A DNA stretch of 64,000 nucleotides from Vibrio sp. BS-M-Sm-2 (GTDB lineage: Bacteria > Pseudomonadota > Gammaproteobacteria > Enterobacterales > Vibrionaceae), in NCBI RefSeq assembly GCF_041504345.1, contig NZ_CP167894.1, positions 682,001-746,000 on the forward strand, written 5' to 3'. A program made the translations under genes and the position numbers. The notes beneath the pieces are model-generated. The model worked only from the letters and a program-made list of their open reading frames with translations, did no database searches and had not been told where the DNA came from. Positions 1 through 10,300 of the stretch are shown here, piece by piece (position 1 is the stretch's first letter; each line of letters starts with the position of its first letter).

Positions 1-840
1 AAGGTCTACCCACTCTAACGCTTTATCTGATGCAGCCAGTGGATCGCTTTCACCCGTTAATGCTTCAGCTTCGTCTTCATTCATTGCAACAACCGTTACG
101 TGTTGCTCAAGGAAATCTTTCCAGAATTCTGGATCATCTTGAATAACGAACTTAGTACCCAATGTAAGAACTACTGGCACATCGTATTTCTTCGCGTACT
201 CGATCGCTTTCATTGTTGCTTCAGGCATAGGGTCACCTGGTTTACAACGAACTAAATAAGCCGTTAAAACTAAAGCAGAAGCACTTTTGAAGATTTTTTC
301 AGGAATGCTTTCTGGTTTTAATTGGTTCATTTGTCCTTCGCTAATTGCGAAAGTACGTTCACCGTCTTCTGTAATTAATGCAAAACAGCGACCGATTGCA
401 CCATCTACCCCTTGTAAATGGTTCAGATCCATTCTGCTTGATGTATTACATAAATAGCGGTAACCGTAGCTACCAATCTTAATATCTTGGCTCATGACAC
501 CCAGTAGAGTAGAACGGTCATCCGCTAGCACTGAATAGTTGTGTAATGTGTTACCAATTGTGCCACCAGCGTATTCATTGGTAATCAGGCACTGTTCTTT
601 TAATTCTTGATATAAAGATTCAGCGGCTGCGTCACCAATAACCAGTGAATGTCCCTTGCTCAAACCATACTTCTCAATAAGTTCAGAACTCACCTTTGCT
701 TCAATATCCACCAATGTTTGGTCAATACCGATAATATGAGTGCGTGACATTCTTTTACTGCTTTGAGCTTGGCTCACTAGAGGATCACGAGCGTGAACCG
801 GAAAGTAGTGCTTTGATTTACGTTGTCCAGGGAATTTCAT
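1..840 (-). CDS. gsk: Inosine/guanosine kinase, 3' part cut by window edge
   Basis: This purine-salvage enzyme phosphorylates guanosine and inosine to GMP and IMP in the cytoplasm. Reading from ATG at 840 gives MKFPGQRKSKHYFPVHARDP, nearly the E. coli Gsk N-terminus. Family segments follow, including GIDQTLVDIEAKV, AGGTIGNTLHNYSVLADDRS and AMNEDEAEALTGESDPL. The frame is open to base 1, so 280 codons are visible. The C-terminal ribokinase-family nucleotide and catalytic signature (GAGD) lies outside. No clear Shine-Dalgarno (SD) sequence precedes the ATG. A PurR-type palindrome lies about 77 bases upstream of the start, in keeping with purine control. Identification is secure. Confidence 0.95.
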   Translation of the reverse strand, partial: MKFPGQRKSKHYFPVHARDPLVSQAQSSKRMSRTHIIGIDQTLVDIEAKVSSELIEKYGLSKGHSLVIGDAAAESLYQELKEQCLITNEYAGGTIGNTLHNYSVLADDRSTLLGVMSQDIKIGSYGYRYLCNTSSRMDLNHLQGVDGAIGRCFALITEDGERTFAISEGQMNQLKPESIPEKIFKSASALVLTAYLVRCKPGDPMPEATMKAIEYAKKYDVPVVLTLGTKFVIQDDPEFWKDFLEQHVTVVAMNEDEAEALTGESDPLAASDKALEWVDL

Positions 841-916
841 AGGGCTAGTCTAAGTCAAGGGGAAATAGGTGGCGGATTCTACCGCGCTATATTTAACGCG
901 GCAATCTTTCAAACTA

Positions 917-932
917 TAGCAAACGTTTGCTG
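917..932. promoter_or_regulatory. PurR-type operator upstream of gsk
   Basis: A perfect 14-base palindrome AGCAAACGTTTGCT occupies 918-931. Its core GCAAACGTTTGC equals the centre of the E. coli PurR consensus ACGCAAACGTTTGCGT. It sits in the gsk leader/promoter region, between the gsk start and the small gene at 943-1212, and overlaps a possible minus-strand -10 TATAGT. Inference: a hypoxanthine/guanine-responsive repressor controls gsk. LacI-family relatives such as CytR or CcpA-like proteins bind similar DNA, so the exact regulator is not proven. Confidence 0.7.
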
Positions 933-942
933 AAGGTTTTTT

Positions 943-1212
943 TTATTCGCCTTCCATAAAGCTTAAATCAGGCAGCATGCCCAAATGCTCTGCGTAACGT
1001 TTCTGATTAAACTCCGCGCCGTTTTTCATAACGTCAAATACTTCAATTGCCAATGCACATGCCATAGCCGCAATTGCCTCTTCACGAGGAGTACCAGTCA
1101 TCATTAAACGCATCAACGTCTCTTTCACTTTCACTGGCTCGCCATCTTCAAGCTGGTTCTCGATAATCTCAATCAGCTCTTCTTCTTGCATAAATTCATT
1201 TTGTTCAGACAT
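943..1212 (-). CDS. Small acidic protein of unknown function
   Basis: This is an 89-residue, acidic, probably all-helical cytoplasmic protein without signal peptide or membrane segment. The start ATG at 1212 follows an A/T-rich run with no strong SD. Residues 9-25 are Glu-rich and the rest looks like two or three amphipathic helices. It lies upstream of gsk on the same strand, 102 bases before the gsk start, and is divergent from mnmA. I do not recognise the family. Codon use and a clean frame support a real gene, probably conserved within Vibrionaceae, but no function can be read. Confidence 0.7.
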   Translation of the reverse strand: MSEQNEFMQEEELIEIIENQLEDGEPVKVKETLMRLMMTGTPREEAIAAMACALAIEVFDVMKNGAEFNQKRYAEHLGMLPDLSFMEGE

Positions 1213-1416
1213 TTTTTTATCTCAGGTCTTGGATTTCGAGCGACTATGCCACATATACTTCTGACATCCTAGCGACTCACCTCGCTCTCATGCGATTCTC
1301 TAACAAAGTCAGCGCACTATTTGTGCAAATGAAACTGTGATTCCGGTCTCGGATCTGTCACGGCGTTTCTCTTTCTGTTAGAATCTGCGACCAAGTAATA
1401 GTAACGGTGTTTAGAC

Positions 1417-2554
1417 ATGTCAGATATCAGCTCTGGAAACAGCGAAAAGAAAGTAATTGTCGGTATGTCCGGCGGTGTAGATTCGTCAGTATCGGCGTAT
1501 CTTCTTCAGCAACAAGGCTATCAGGTAGAAGGCCTTTTCATGAAAAACTGGGAAGAAGACGATAACGAAGAATACTGCACGGCAGCTGAAGACCTTGCTG
1601 ATGCTCAAGCGGTATGTGACAAACTAGGTATCCACCTTCACACTATCAACTTTGCAGCAGAGTACTGGGATAATGTATTCGAATACTTCCTTGAAGAGTA
1701 CAAAGCAGGCCGTACGCCTAACCCAGATATCCTTTGTAACAAAGAAATCAAATTCAAAGCATTCTTAGAGTTTGCGGATGAAGTGCTAGACGCAGACTAC
1801 ATTGCGATGGGTCACTACGTTCGTCGTACTTTCCCAACTCAAGAAGAGCTAGACGCTGGCGTAAAACCAGAAATGCTACGCGGTCTAGACAGCAACAAAG
1901 ACCAAAGCTATTTCCTATACACGCTAAGCTCAGATCAAGTGGCACGCAGCCTATTCCCTGTCGGTGAATTAGAGAGAGCCAGAAGTGCGACGTATTGCTG
2001 AAGAGCAAGACTTGATCACAGCGAAGAAGAAAGATTCAACAGGCATCTGCTTTATCGGCGAGCGTAAGTTCACTGAGTTCCTAGGCAAATACCTACCAGC
2101 ACAACCGGGTAACATCGAAACACCTGAAGGCCAAGTTATTGGTCAACACCAAGGTTTGATGTACCACACGCTAGGTCAGCGTAAAGGCCTTCATATTGGC
2201 GGCACTAAAGGTGGCGGCGGTAACGAAGAGCCATGGTTTGTTGGTGAAAAAGATCTCAAGCGTAATGTTCTGATCGCAGTACAAGGTAAAGACCACCCTC
2301 TTCTAAAATCAGAAGGTTTGATCGCGTCTCAGCTTCACTGGGTAAATCGCACTCCAATTACTGAAGTTATGACATGCACGGTAAAAACACGTTACCGTCA
2401 AACCGATATTCCTTGTACAATCATCCCAATTGATGATGAGAACATTAAGGTTATTTTTGATGAACCACAGATTGCTGTGACCCCAGGTCAATCGGCAGTG
2501 TTCTACCTAGACGACGTTTGTCTTGGTGGCGGTATCATCGAAAAGCGCATCTAA
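1417..2554 (+). pseudogene. mnmA: tRNA-specific 2-thiouridylase MnmA, split by a one-base frameshift
   Basis: MnmA makes the 2-thiouridine at wobble U34 of Lys, Glu and Gln tRNAs. It activates U34 with ATP and takes sulfur from the Tus relay. The first frame (1417-2001) carries the PP-loop [10 protein letters not shown] near residue 17 and the first catalytic Cys in LCNKEIKF. The second frame (about 1976-2554) carries the other catalytic Cys in [12 protein letters not shown] and the C-terminal barrel. The break is in AGAGAGAG at 1971-1978, where the family reads GELEKPEVRR. Removing one base restores this. The span is 1138 bases, 3n+1, equal to a 378-residue protein plus stop, normal for the family. 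As read, only a 194-residue stub lacking the second Cys is made. hflD follows 43 bases later. Confidence 0.93.
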
Positions 2555-2597
2555 TCGAACGAACAACAAACGATAGAAGACAACTAGGAGTTACTAC

Positions 2598-3215
2598 GTG
2601 GCTAATACACTTTATGACCGTACGATTGCTTTCGCCGGAATTTGCCAAGCTGTGGCTTTGGTTCAACAAGTAGCGAAAGACGGCCATTGTGATAAAGATG
2701 CCTTCGAAGCTTCACTCAGTGCTATTTTAAATACCAACCCGGCGAACACTGTGGGCGTATTTGGACGTGAAGCGAACCTAAAGCTAGGTCTTGAGTGCTT
2801 AGTAAAAGGTATCGATAGTACTCCAGCTGGTAGCGATATTACTCGCTACATCATCAGCTTGATGGCTCTTGAGCGTAAGCTATCTTCTCGTAACGACTCA
2901 ATGTCTCAGCTTGGCGATCGCATTCAAACTGCAGAACGCCAAACTGAACACTTTGATCTGTTTGACGAGCAAATGATCAGCAACCTAGCGAGCATCTACC
3001 TTGATGTTGTGAGCCCTATTGGTCCACGTATTCAGGTATCTGGCACACCAGCGGTACTTCAACAGACATCGAGCCAGCACAAAGTTCGTGCACTCCTTCT
3101 GTCAGGAATTCGAAGCGCTGTTCTTTGGCGCCAGGTTGGTGGTAAACGCCGCCACCTTATCTTCGGTCGCAAGAAGATGATCGAGCAGGCTCAAATCCTG
3201 CTAGCTCGAATGTAA
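2598..3215 (+). CDS. hflD: High-frequency lysogenization protein HflD homologue
   Basis: This 205-residue protein matches the helical HflD (YcfC) family across its length: [19 protein letters not shown] at the start and a basic C-terminus [19 protein letters not shown]. coli HflD is a peripheral inner-membrane protein that sequesters phage lambda CII; its normal cellular role is unclear. The start is GTG at 2598 with SD AGGAG at 2586-2590. It lies 43 bases after mnmA and before purB, the same mnmA-hflD-purB order as E. coli, so cotranscription with mnmA is likely. Confidence 0.93.
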   Translation: MANTLYDRTIAFAGICQAVALVQQVAKDGHCDKDAFEASLSAILNTNPANTVGVFGREANLKLGLECLVKGIDSTPAGSDITRYIISLMALERKLSSRNDSMSQLGDRIQTAERQTEHFDLFDEQMISNLASIYLDVVSPIGPRIQVSGTPAVLQQTSSQHKVRALLLSGIRSAVLWRQVGGKRRHLIFGRKKMIEQAQILLARM

Positions 3216-3268
3216 TTTATTAGCTCGCGCCTCGTCGCGAGCTTGTTTTTTGTACCAACACAACTCTC

Positions 3269-3284
3269 ACGCAAACGATTGCGC
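3269..3284. promoter_or_regulatory. PurR-type operator upstream of purB
   Basis: ACGCAAACGATTGCGC at 3269-3284 differs at two positions from the PurR consensus ACGCAAACGTTTGCGT. It ends seven bases before the proposed purB -35 box. The best characterised E. coli purB control site lies inside the coding region, so an upstream promoter-type site would be a different arrangement. Binding is inferred from sequence only. Confidence 0.7.
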
Positions 3285-3291
3285 AATGTGC

Positions 3292-4729
<1,438 letters not shown>

Positions 4730-4758
4730 TATTCGAATTTCGAATCGCAGAATAGATC

Positions 4759-4785
4759 AAGGCTTCCCATGTGGAAGCCTTTTTA
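4759..4785 (+). terminator. Rho-independent terminator of purB
   Basis: AAGGCTTCC at 4759-4767 pairs perfectly with GGAAGCCTT at 4773-4781, with a five-base loop, followed by TTTTATT. It lies 30 bases past the purB stop. Confidence 0.9.
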
Positions 4786-4936
4786 TTGCGCGGAACTAAA
4801 TCTATCGCCAAAAGAATCGTCAACATAGAACACCAAGCCTTCTTCAATTGATCTACTCGTCCCTTACTCATTCATTATTCACCTAGCGACAACTGCACCT
4901 CATGTCTCAACACTTGTTATCTTAAACGCCAAGATC

Positions 4937-4963
4937 AAAAAAGGCCTCCCGAAGGAAGCCTTT
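4937..4963 (-). terminator. UUCG-loop terminator of htpX
   Basis: On the minus strand AAAGGCTTCC, loop TTCG and GGAGGCCTTT form a 10-bp stem with one U-G pair, then run into six T residues. It sits about 43 bases after the htpX stop. The UUCG tetraloop makes it very stable. Confidence 0.88.
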
Positions 4964-5005
4964 AGATTTACCTTGTCGATTAGCGATGGCTAATCGTATT
5001 AGACA

Positions 5006-5869
5006 TTACATGTTACGTAGAGACGCAATACGCTTGTCTAGCGGTGGGTGGCTCATTAGTAGCTCAGTTAGAGACTTCTTACCGTTGATACCAAACGCCA
5101 TCATAGAACCTTCGAGTTGTGGCTCGTGGCTCACTTTTAGACGCTCTAGCGCTGCAATCATCTTCTCTTTACCTACCAAGTGCGCAGCACCTGCATCGGC
5201 ATGGAATTCACGATGACGGCTGTACCACATCGTAATGAAGCTTGCCAAGAAACCAAATACCAATTCCAGCACCATAGACACACCGAAGTACACCATCATG
5301 TTGCTGCCACCCTCTTCTTCGTTATCATTCGACGCAACAATGTTCGCGATGAAACGAGAAAGGAAGATAACGAACGTGTTCACGACACCTTGCATTAGGG
5401 TCATTGTCACCATGTCGCCGTTTGCGATGTGGCTAACTTCGTGCGCTAATACCGCTTCAGCTTCGTCACGTGTCATGTTATGTAGCAGGCCTGTTGATAC
5501 TGCTACCAATGAATCGTCACGCTTAGCACCTGTAGCAAATGCGTTGATGTCTGGCGAATCGTAGATCGCCACTGTTGGCATACCAATACCAACTTGTTGA
5601 GCTTGACGGCTTACCGTCTCCATCAACCAATGTTCTGTTTCATTACGTGGGCTTTCAATGACCATGCCGCCAACTGAGCGTAGCGCCATTTTCTTTGACA
5701 TCATTAATGAAATGAATGAGCCGCCAAAACCAAATACCGCAGCCATTAACAGCAAGCCTGAGAGGCTTCCTGGTTGCATACCTGTAACTGCGTATACAAT
5801 ATTAAGAACAACACTTAGTACCAATACAACCGCAAGGTTGGTTGCAAGGAACAACATTACTCGCTTCAT
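5006..5869 (-). CDS. htpX: Inner-membrane zinc metalloprotease HtpX
   Basis: HtpX is an M48-family quality-control protease that cleaves misfolded membrane proteins alongside FtsH. Two hydrophobic segments at residues 4-24 and about 33-55 precede the zinc motif HEVSH at 143-147. Further membrane segments lie around 155-215, and a distal Glu zinc ligand is likely in [13 protein letters not shown]. At 287 residues it has normal family length. It is a single gene transcribed toward purB and ending in its own UUCG terminator. In E. coli htpX is under Cpx control, but I did not identify a CpxR box. Confidence 0.95.
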   Translation of the reverse strand: MKRVMLFLATNLAVVLVLSVVLNIVYAVTGMQPGSLSGLLLMAAVFGFGGSFISLMMSKKMALRSVGGMVIESPRNETEHWLMETVSRQAQQVGIGMPTVAIYDSPDINAFATGAKRDDSLVAVSTGLLHNMTRDEAEAVLAHEVSHIANGDMVTMTLMQGVVNTFVIFLSRFIANIVASNDNEEEGGSNMMVYFGVSMVLELVFGFLASFITMWYSRHREFHADAGAAHLVGKEKMIAALERLKVSHEPQLEGSMMAFGINGKKSLTELLMSHPPLDKRIASLRNM

Positions 5870-6144
5870 TACTTATCTCCGCATGAAAGCTGTTTTTATA
5901 AAACTTATTGTTATAGACAAGGCAGACAGCAATTGATTCCAACCTTGAGACTTATACTTACTTATACATATAGTCTTAGATTAAGAAAACAAGGTTAAGC
6001 ATTAAATTGCAACATTTGATTACGGGAGTGGTTCATTTCTCAATCGTCCATTAGACCTAAGTAGTATGGTTAACCACCAACGATCCGTTTAGAGTGTCAG
6101 TCAATTACTGTATTGGCTAGTTCATGGAACAAAAGGAAAGGATC

Positions 6145-6312
6145 ATGGTTGAAGGTACTAACACTCAAATGGCTATCGATTTACTGTGCTGTCACCTAGG
6201 GATTACTGAAGAAGAAGCAAAGAAACAGATCGGTATTCTTACGCCACAAGCAGCGCAAACCAATATAACAGAGACACAACAAGCACTAATGGGACTTACA
6301 AAAGAACATTAA
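6145..6312 (+). CDS. Small protein of unknown function
   Basis: This is a short soluble protein, 55 residues from ATG 6145. That start has SD AAGGAAAGGA just upstream, while the earlier in-frame ATG at 6124 has none. Residues 20-35 (HLGITEEEAKKQIGI) look like a helix-turn-helix or UBA-like three-helix element. The remainder is polar and Thr/Gln-rich. It is a single gene, divergent from htpX and convergent with bioD, with a shared terminator downstream. I do not recognise it; the SD and terminator support a real gene. Confidence 0.6.
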   Translation: MVEGTNTQMAIDLLCCHLGITEEEAKKQIGILTPQAAQTNITETQQALMGLTKEH

Positions 6313-6346
6313 TCCCAAGCTTAACTCTACACAGGCTTAAAATAGC

Positions 6347-6372
6347 AAAAGGGCTGCAATCGCAGCCCTTTT
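6347..6372. terminator. Bidirectional terminator between the small gene and bioD
   Basis: AAAAGGGCTGC and GCAGCCCTTTT form an 11-bp stem around AATC. T runs follow on both strands, so it can end the 6145-6312 transcript and the bioBFCD operon. Confidence 0.88.
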
Positions 6373-6396
6373 CTTGTGTCACGTATAGCTTGAGAA

Positions 6397-7080
6397 TTAA
6401 AGCTCAAGCAATGGCTGTACATTAATGTACTTGCCAATATTCTTAGACTTCGCTTTTGGTACGTAAGGGATCTCACCTAGCTTTGGCGCACCTAGTTTGT
6501 CTTCAAGCATCGCAATAATATCAGCGTAGTGCTCAGTGCCTGGATTAATGCGGTTTGCTACCCAACCAACTAAGTTTAGCCCGTCAGCACGAATCGCTTC
6601 TGCCGTTAACAGAGCATGGCTTAAACAACCCAGCTTAATACCCACGGTCAATACAACTGGAAGCTGTTCTTTTTTAACCCAGCTAGACAAGTATTCGTCA
6701 TCTGAAACAGGTACACGCCAGCCACCCGCACCTTCAACTAGGACGATGTCAGAGTTTTGCTTATGCTCGTCTAGCTTCGCTGATAATACCGCTTCATCAA
6801 TCACGACACCGTCATGCTTGGCTGCGATGTGAGGTGATGATGGTAGTAACAGTGCGTACGGGTTAACGTCTTCGTAAGCAATGTCTTGTGTCGCCGCTTC
6901 TTGAAGATGTAATGCATCACTGTTACGTAACCCTTCAGGGTATTGCTCACACCCTGCAGCAACTGGCTTGTAGCCAATTGTTGATAAATCTTGTGCGGCC
7001 AAAGCTTGAAGAATCGCTTTTGAAACCACAGTTTTTCCCACTTCGGTATCCGTACCTGCAATGAATAATGCATCAATCAT
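6397..7080 (-). CDS. bioD: Dethiobiotin synthetase
   Basis: BioD closes the ureido ring of dethiobiotin from diaminopelargonate, CO2 and ATP. The P-loop GTDTEVGKT is at residues 9-17 when the ATG at 7080 is used. That start overlaps the bioC stop as ATGA, indicating translational coupling, so I prefer it to the longer frame. Further family blocks are KPVAAGCE and [10 protein letters not shown]. At 227 residues it has normal length. It is the last gene of the bioBFCD operon. Confidence 0.95.
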   Translation of the reverse strand: MIDALFIAGTDTEVGKTVVSKAILQALAAQDLSTIGYKPVAAGCEQYPEGLRNSDALHLQEAATQDIAYEDVNPYALLLPSSPHIAAKHDGVVIDEAVLSAKLDEHKQNSDIVLVEGAGGWRVPVSDDEYLSSWVKKEQLPVVLTVGIKLGCLSHALLTAEAIRADGLNLVGWVANRINPGTEHYADIIAMLEDKLGAPKLGEIPYVPKAKSKNIGKYINVQPLLEL

Positions 7081-7880
7081 AATTGAATAACCCCTAAACA
7101 AACTTGATATGTTGCTGGTAAGAAACCTTGATGGTTTTTGAACTCTCGATATTCCCGTTCAACAAGCTGCAACATGCGGCGACTTGTTAAACCTTGTGAG
7201 CGACCACTTACGTGATTAGCGCCGATGCCTTTAAGGTCGCGCATCAGTTCAAACGCAGTGTCGTACCAAACGGTGATGGTGGGCAAGTCTAGTTGATGAG
7301 CAGTACAGCTAGATTGCGCTAACGCAATTTTTACCTGATTGATTGTAATAAAATGGTTAACGTGTTGATGTGCGTCAATTTTGGACCATGACTTTTCCAG
7401 TTCAAACAGTGACCCATCAAGCAAAGTTGAAAAAATCACACGTCCACCAGCTGCTGTAACGCGCTTCATCTCTTTCAAAGGCGACGATAAATCATCACAC
7501 CATTGCAACGCTAAGCTTGAAAAAACGATGTCAAAACACCCATCCTCAAACGGCAACTGTTCAGCGTCAGCTTGTTGATATAAAGAGACTGATGAGCCGC
7601 AGCGTTGTTCTGCCGCTTTTAACATTCCAACAGACAGGTCAGCACACACTACCTCAGCACCACGCTTCACTATCTGTTCGGAGAAATACCCCGTACCACA
7701 ACCTAAATCGAGTACCTTTAAACCGGAGAGGTCGCTAGGTAACTTATCCAGTAATCGGTGGCCGACATCGCGCTGAAACTCAGCGTGTTTATCATAGGTT
7801 GTTGCTGCTTTGCCGAAAGCGTCGGCAATCGCACTCTTATCTTGGCCTACGTAATTATGCACGACTGCTTCTTGTGACAT
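7077..7880 (-). CDS. bioC: Malonyl-[ACP] O-methyltransferase BioC
   Basis: BioC methylates the free carboxyl of malonyl-ACP so that fatty-acid enzymes can build pimeloyl-ACP for biotin. The class I SAM-binding motif [11 protein letters not shown] is at residues 56-66, followed by the acidic ADLSVGML strand and [12 protein letters not shown]. The 267-residue length is normal. It abuts bioF end to start (7880/7881) and overlaps bioD by four bases. The usual pimeloyl-ACP esterase gene bioH is not in the window, as is common when it lies elsewhere. Confidence 0.93.
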   Translation of the reverse strand: MSQEAVVHNYVGQDKSAIADAFGKAATTYDKHAEFQRDVGHRLLDKLPSDLSGLKVLDLGCGTGYFSEQIVKRGAEVVCADLSVGMLKAAEQRCGSSVSLYQQADAEQLPFEDGCFDIVFSSLALQWCDDLSSPLKEMKRVTAAGGRVIFSTLLDGSLFELEKSWSKIDAHQHVNHFITINQVKIALAQSSCTAHQLDLPTITVWYDTAFELMRDLKGIGANHVSGRSQGLTSRRMLQLVEREYREFKNHQGFLPATYQVCLGVIQL

Positions 7881-9101
7881 TTACTGAGCCTCATTGTTTA
7901 TTTCGATGTGAGTTTCGCTATTCGATTCAAAGCTTGATTCACTTGATTGAACATTTCTTTCGACTGCTTGACGTAACGAACGGGTTAACTGAAGAATCTG
8001 CTTTTGAGTGTGATTGGCGGTTAATGTAATACGCAGACGAGCCGTCCCGGTCGGAACCGTGGGTGGCCTAATTGCAGTGACCCAAACTTGGTTGCGCTTT
8101 AATTCTTCTGCAACGGAGAGCGCAGCCTGAGCCTCACCGATCACAAACGGCTTAATCGGAGTATGAGTATCAACAAAACCTTTTACGCCATTCATCTGCT
8201 CCGCATAGAGAGCCCCTAGCTCGGTTAGCTTCTCGCGACGCCACTCTTGCGTTTGAATCATCTGACACGCATGAGACAAAGCCACAGCCTGTGAAGGTGG
8301 CATTGCCGTCGAATACACATGATGACGAGCAAATTGAGTTAAGTAGTCACCCACTTCTGATGAACACAAAATCGCAGCACCAGATAGGCCAAATGCTTTA
8401 CCAAAGGTCACGACCAAGATATCAGGCGTTATTTGCGAAGCGTTGCAGCTCCCTGCCCCTTTATCACCCAATACACCAATACCGTGGGCATCATCAACTG
8501 TTAGCCAACTGTCGTATTGATTGGTCAGGTTAGATATTTGATTAAGGGGTGCCTGGTCGCCATCCATGCTGAACACGCCTTCCGTCACAACCAAGGATTG
8601 CGGAGAACGGCTTAATAACGACTCTAGATGTTGCGTGTCGTTATGCTTAAAACGTTTCATTGTGGCAGGAGAAAGCATCCCCGCTTCCATCAAAGAGGCG
8701 TGGTTAAGTTTGTCTTGCAATAGTGAATCGTCTTTCTCGAGCAGAGAAAACAACAAGGCTTGATTAGCACTGAAACCAGAGCTAAAGAGAATGGCACGTT
8801 CAAAACCTAACCATTCACAAAGTTGAGCTTCTAAATTTCGATGAGCAGGAGTAAACCCCGTGACCAATGGCGATGCCGCACTACCAGCACCATACTGAGA
8901 AAGTCCCGCTTGCCACGCCTCCACCAATTCAGGATCGCTCGCCAAGCCTAGGTAATCATTACTCGAAAAATTAATGAAGCTAGAACCTTCGCTAGTAAGC
9001 AAAGGACCATTACTGTTTTCTAACACCTTAAGTTGGCGAGTTAACCCTTGCTCACGGCGATGAGCAAGAGCTCTTTTGATACGAGATTTAAACAGTGGCA
9101 T
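7881..9101 (-). CDS. bioF: 8-amino-7-oxononanoate synthase
   Basis: BioF is a PLP enzyme that condenses pimeloyl-ACP with alanine. Family blocks include [40 protein letters not shown] and the PLP-lysine motif TFGKAFG near residue 235. I chose ATG 9101 ([12 protein letters not shown]), which overlaps the end of bioB by 14 bases; ATG 9116 is an alternative, and neither has a strong SD. At 406 residues it exceeds E. coli BioF (384). Most of the excess is a C-terminal tail of about 25-30 residues rich in Ser, Glu and Asn that lies beyond the normal fold. Confidence 0.94.
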   Translation of the reverse strand: MPLFKSRIKRALAHRREQGLTRQLKVLENSNGPLLTSEGSSFINFSSNDYLGLASDPELVEAWQAGLSQYGAGSAASPLVTGFTPAHRNLEAQLCEWLGFERAILFSSGFSANQALLFSLLEKDDSLLQDKLNHASLMEAGMLSPATMKRFKHNDTQHLESLLSRSPQSLVVTEGVFSMDGDQAPLNQISNLTNQYDSWLTVDDAHGIGVLGDKGAGSCNASQITPDILVVTFGKAFGLSGAAILCSSEVGDYLTQFARHHVYSTAMPPSQAVALSHACQMIQTQEWRREKLTELGALYAEQMNGVKGFVDTHTPIKPFVIGEAQAALSVAEELKRNQVWVTAIRPPTVPTGTARLRITLTANHTQKQILQLTRSLRQAVERNVQSSESSFESNSETHIEINNEAQ

Positions 9102-10140
9102 CGTAGAACATGTCATCTTTCGTTGGACGAGCAGCAACGCGCTCCACCACTTGATCTAACAGTTCGTTTTCTTGAATTTCATCAGGCTTTTGAGCCACTT
9201 CTTGGCTGTTGATACCCAGCTTCTTAAACAGCTGCATATCCGTGTCTTCATCTGGGTTCGGCGTAGTCAGTAGCTTACAACCGTAGAAGATAGAGTTCGC
9301 ACCCGCCATGAAACACATCGCTTGCATCTGTTCATTCATGTTCTCACGGCCTGCAGATAAGCGAACCGCAGACATAGGCATCATAATACGTGCAATTGCA
9401 ATCAGCTTGATGAAGTCGAAAGACTCAACATCATCGACGTTTTCCATCGGTGTGCCTTTCACTTTTACAAGCATGTTGATTGGCACACTTTCTGGGTGTA
9501 CTGGAAGGTTCGCCAGCTCTACAAGAAGGCCTGCTCGGTCATTGGTGCTTTCGCCCATACCGATGATGCCACCAGAACAGATCTTCATTCCGGCATCACG
9601 CACGTGAGATAACGTATCTAAACGATCTTGGTAAGTACGAGTGGTAATAATGCTGCCGTAGAATTCTGGAGACGTATCAAGGTTATGGTTGTAGTAGTCC
9701 AAACCTGCGTCGGCTAGCTCACCTGCTTGATCCGGCGTTAACATGCCCAGTGTCATACAGGTTTCTAACCCCATGCCCTTCACACCTTTGATCATGTCAG
9801 TTAGGTGAGGCATATCGCGTTCTTTCGGGTTTTTCCATGCCGCGCCCATACAGAAGCGAGTTGAGCCCGCATTCTTGGCTTTTTGCGCCGCATCCAAAAC
9901 ACGCTCAACTTCCATTAAGCGTTCTTTGTCGACATCCGTTCGGTAGTGAGCACTTTGAGGGCAGTACTTACAATCTTCAGGGCAAGCACCTGTCTTTATC
10001 GATAAAAGCGTACTCACCTGCACGTGGTTGTGCTCTTGGTACTGTCTATGAACGACTTGAGCTTCAAACATTAAATCCATAAACGGTTTTTCAAGCAGCG
10101 CTGTTACTTCAGCAACTGTCCAGTCATGACGAACTTCCAC
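9088..10140 (-). CDS. bioB: Biotin synthase
   Basis: BioB is a radical-SAM enzyme that inserts sulfur into dethiobiotin. The radical-SAM cysteines are C53, C57 and C60 in CPEDCKYC, the same numbering as E. coli. Downstream cluster-ligand regions are [12 protein letters not shown] and SAGRENM. The start is GTG at 10140 with SD AAGGA eight bases upstream. The 350-residue protein is full length. It is the first gene of bioBFCD, divergent from bioA across a BirA-type operator. Confidence 0.97.
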   Translation of the reverse strand: MEVRHDWTVAEVTALLEKPFMDLMFEAQVVHRQYQEHNHVQVSTLLSIKTGACPEDCKYCPQSAHYRTDVDKERLMEVERVLDAAQKAKNAGSTRFCMGAAWKNPKERDMPHLTDMIKGVKGMGLETCMTLGMLTPDQAGELADAGLDYYNHNLDTSPEFYGSIITTRTYQDRLDTLSHVRDAGMKICSGGIIGMGESTNDRAGLLVELANLPVHPESVPINMLVKVKGTPMENVDDVESFDFIKLIAIARIMMPMSAVRLSAGRENMNEQMQAMCFMAGANSIFYGCKLLTTPNPDEDTDMQLFKKLGINSQEVAQKPDEIQENELLDQVVERVAARPTKDDMFYDATV

Positions 10141-10228
10141 GTGTCGATCCTTTTTTATTTTTTTGATGTTACAACTCTGTGTCTAGAGTTTGCATTTATG
10201 CTTGGCTAGTCTACCGACAAGCTTTAGA

Positions 10229-10262
10229 CTGTCAACACATTGATAATATCAAAAGTTTACAT
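10229..10262. promoter_or_regulatory. BirA-type biotin operator between bioB and bioA
   Basis: Half-sites TGTCAAC (10230-10236) and GTTTACA (10255-10261) are inverted repeats with one mismatch and 18 bases between them. The E. coli bio operator has TGTAAAC and GTTTACA at the identical distance. It lies in the only gap between the divergent bioB and bioA starts. BirA loaded with biotinoyl-AMP would repress both directions. The match in sequence, spacing and context is strong; binding is inferred. Confidence 0.85.
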
Positions 10263-10300
10263 CTGATTATTTTTTAATCACCTTAAGAATGGAAGTTACT

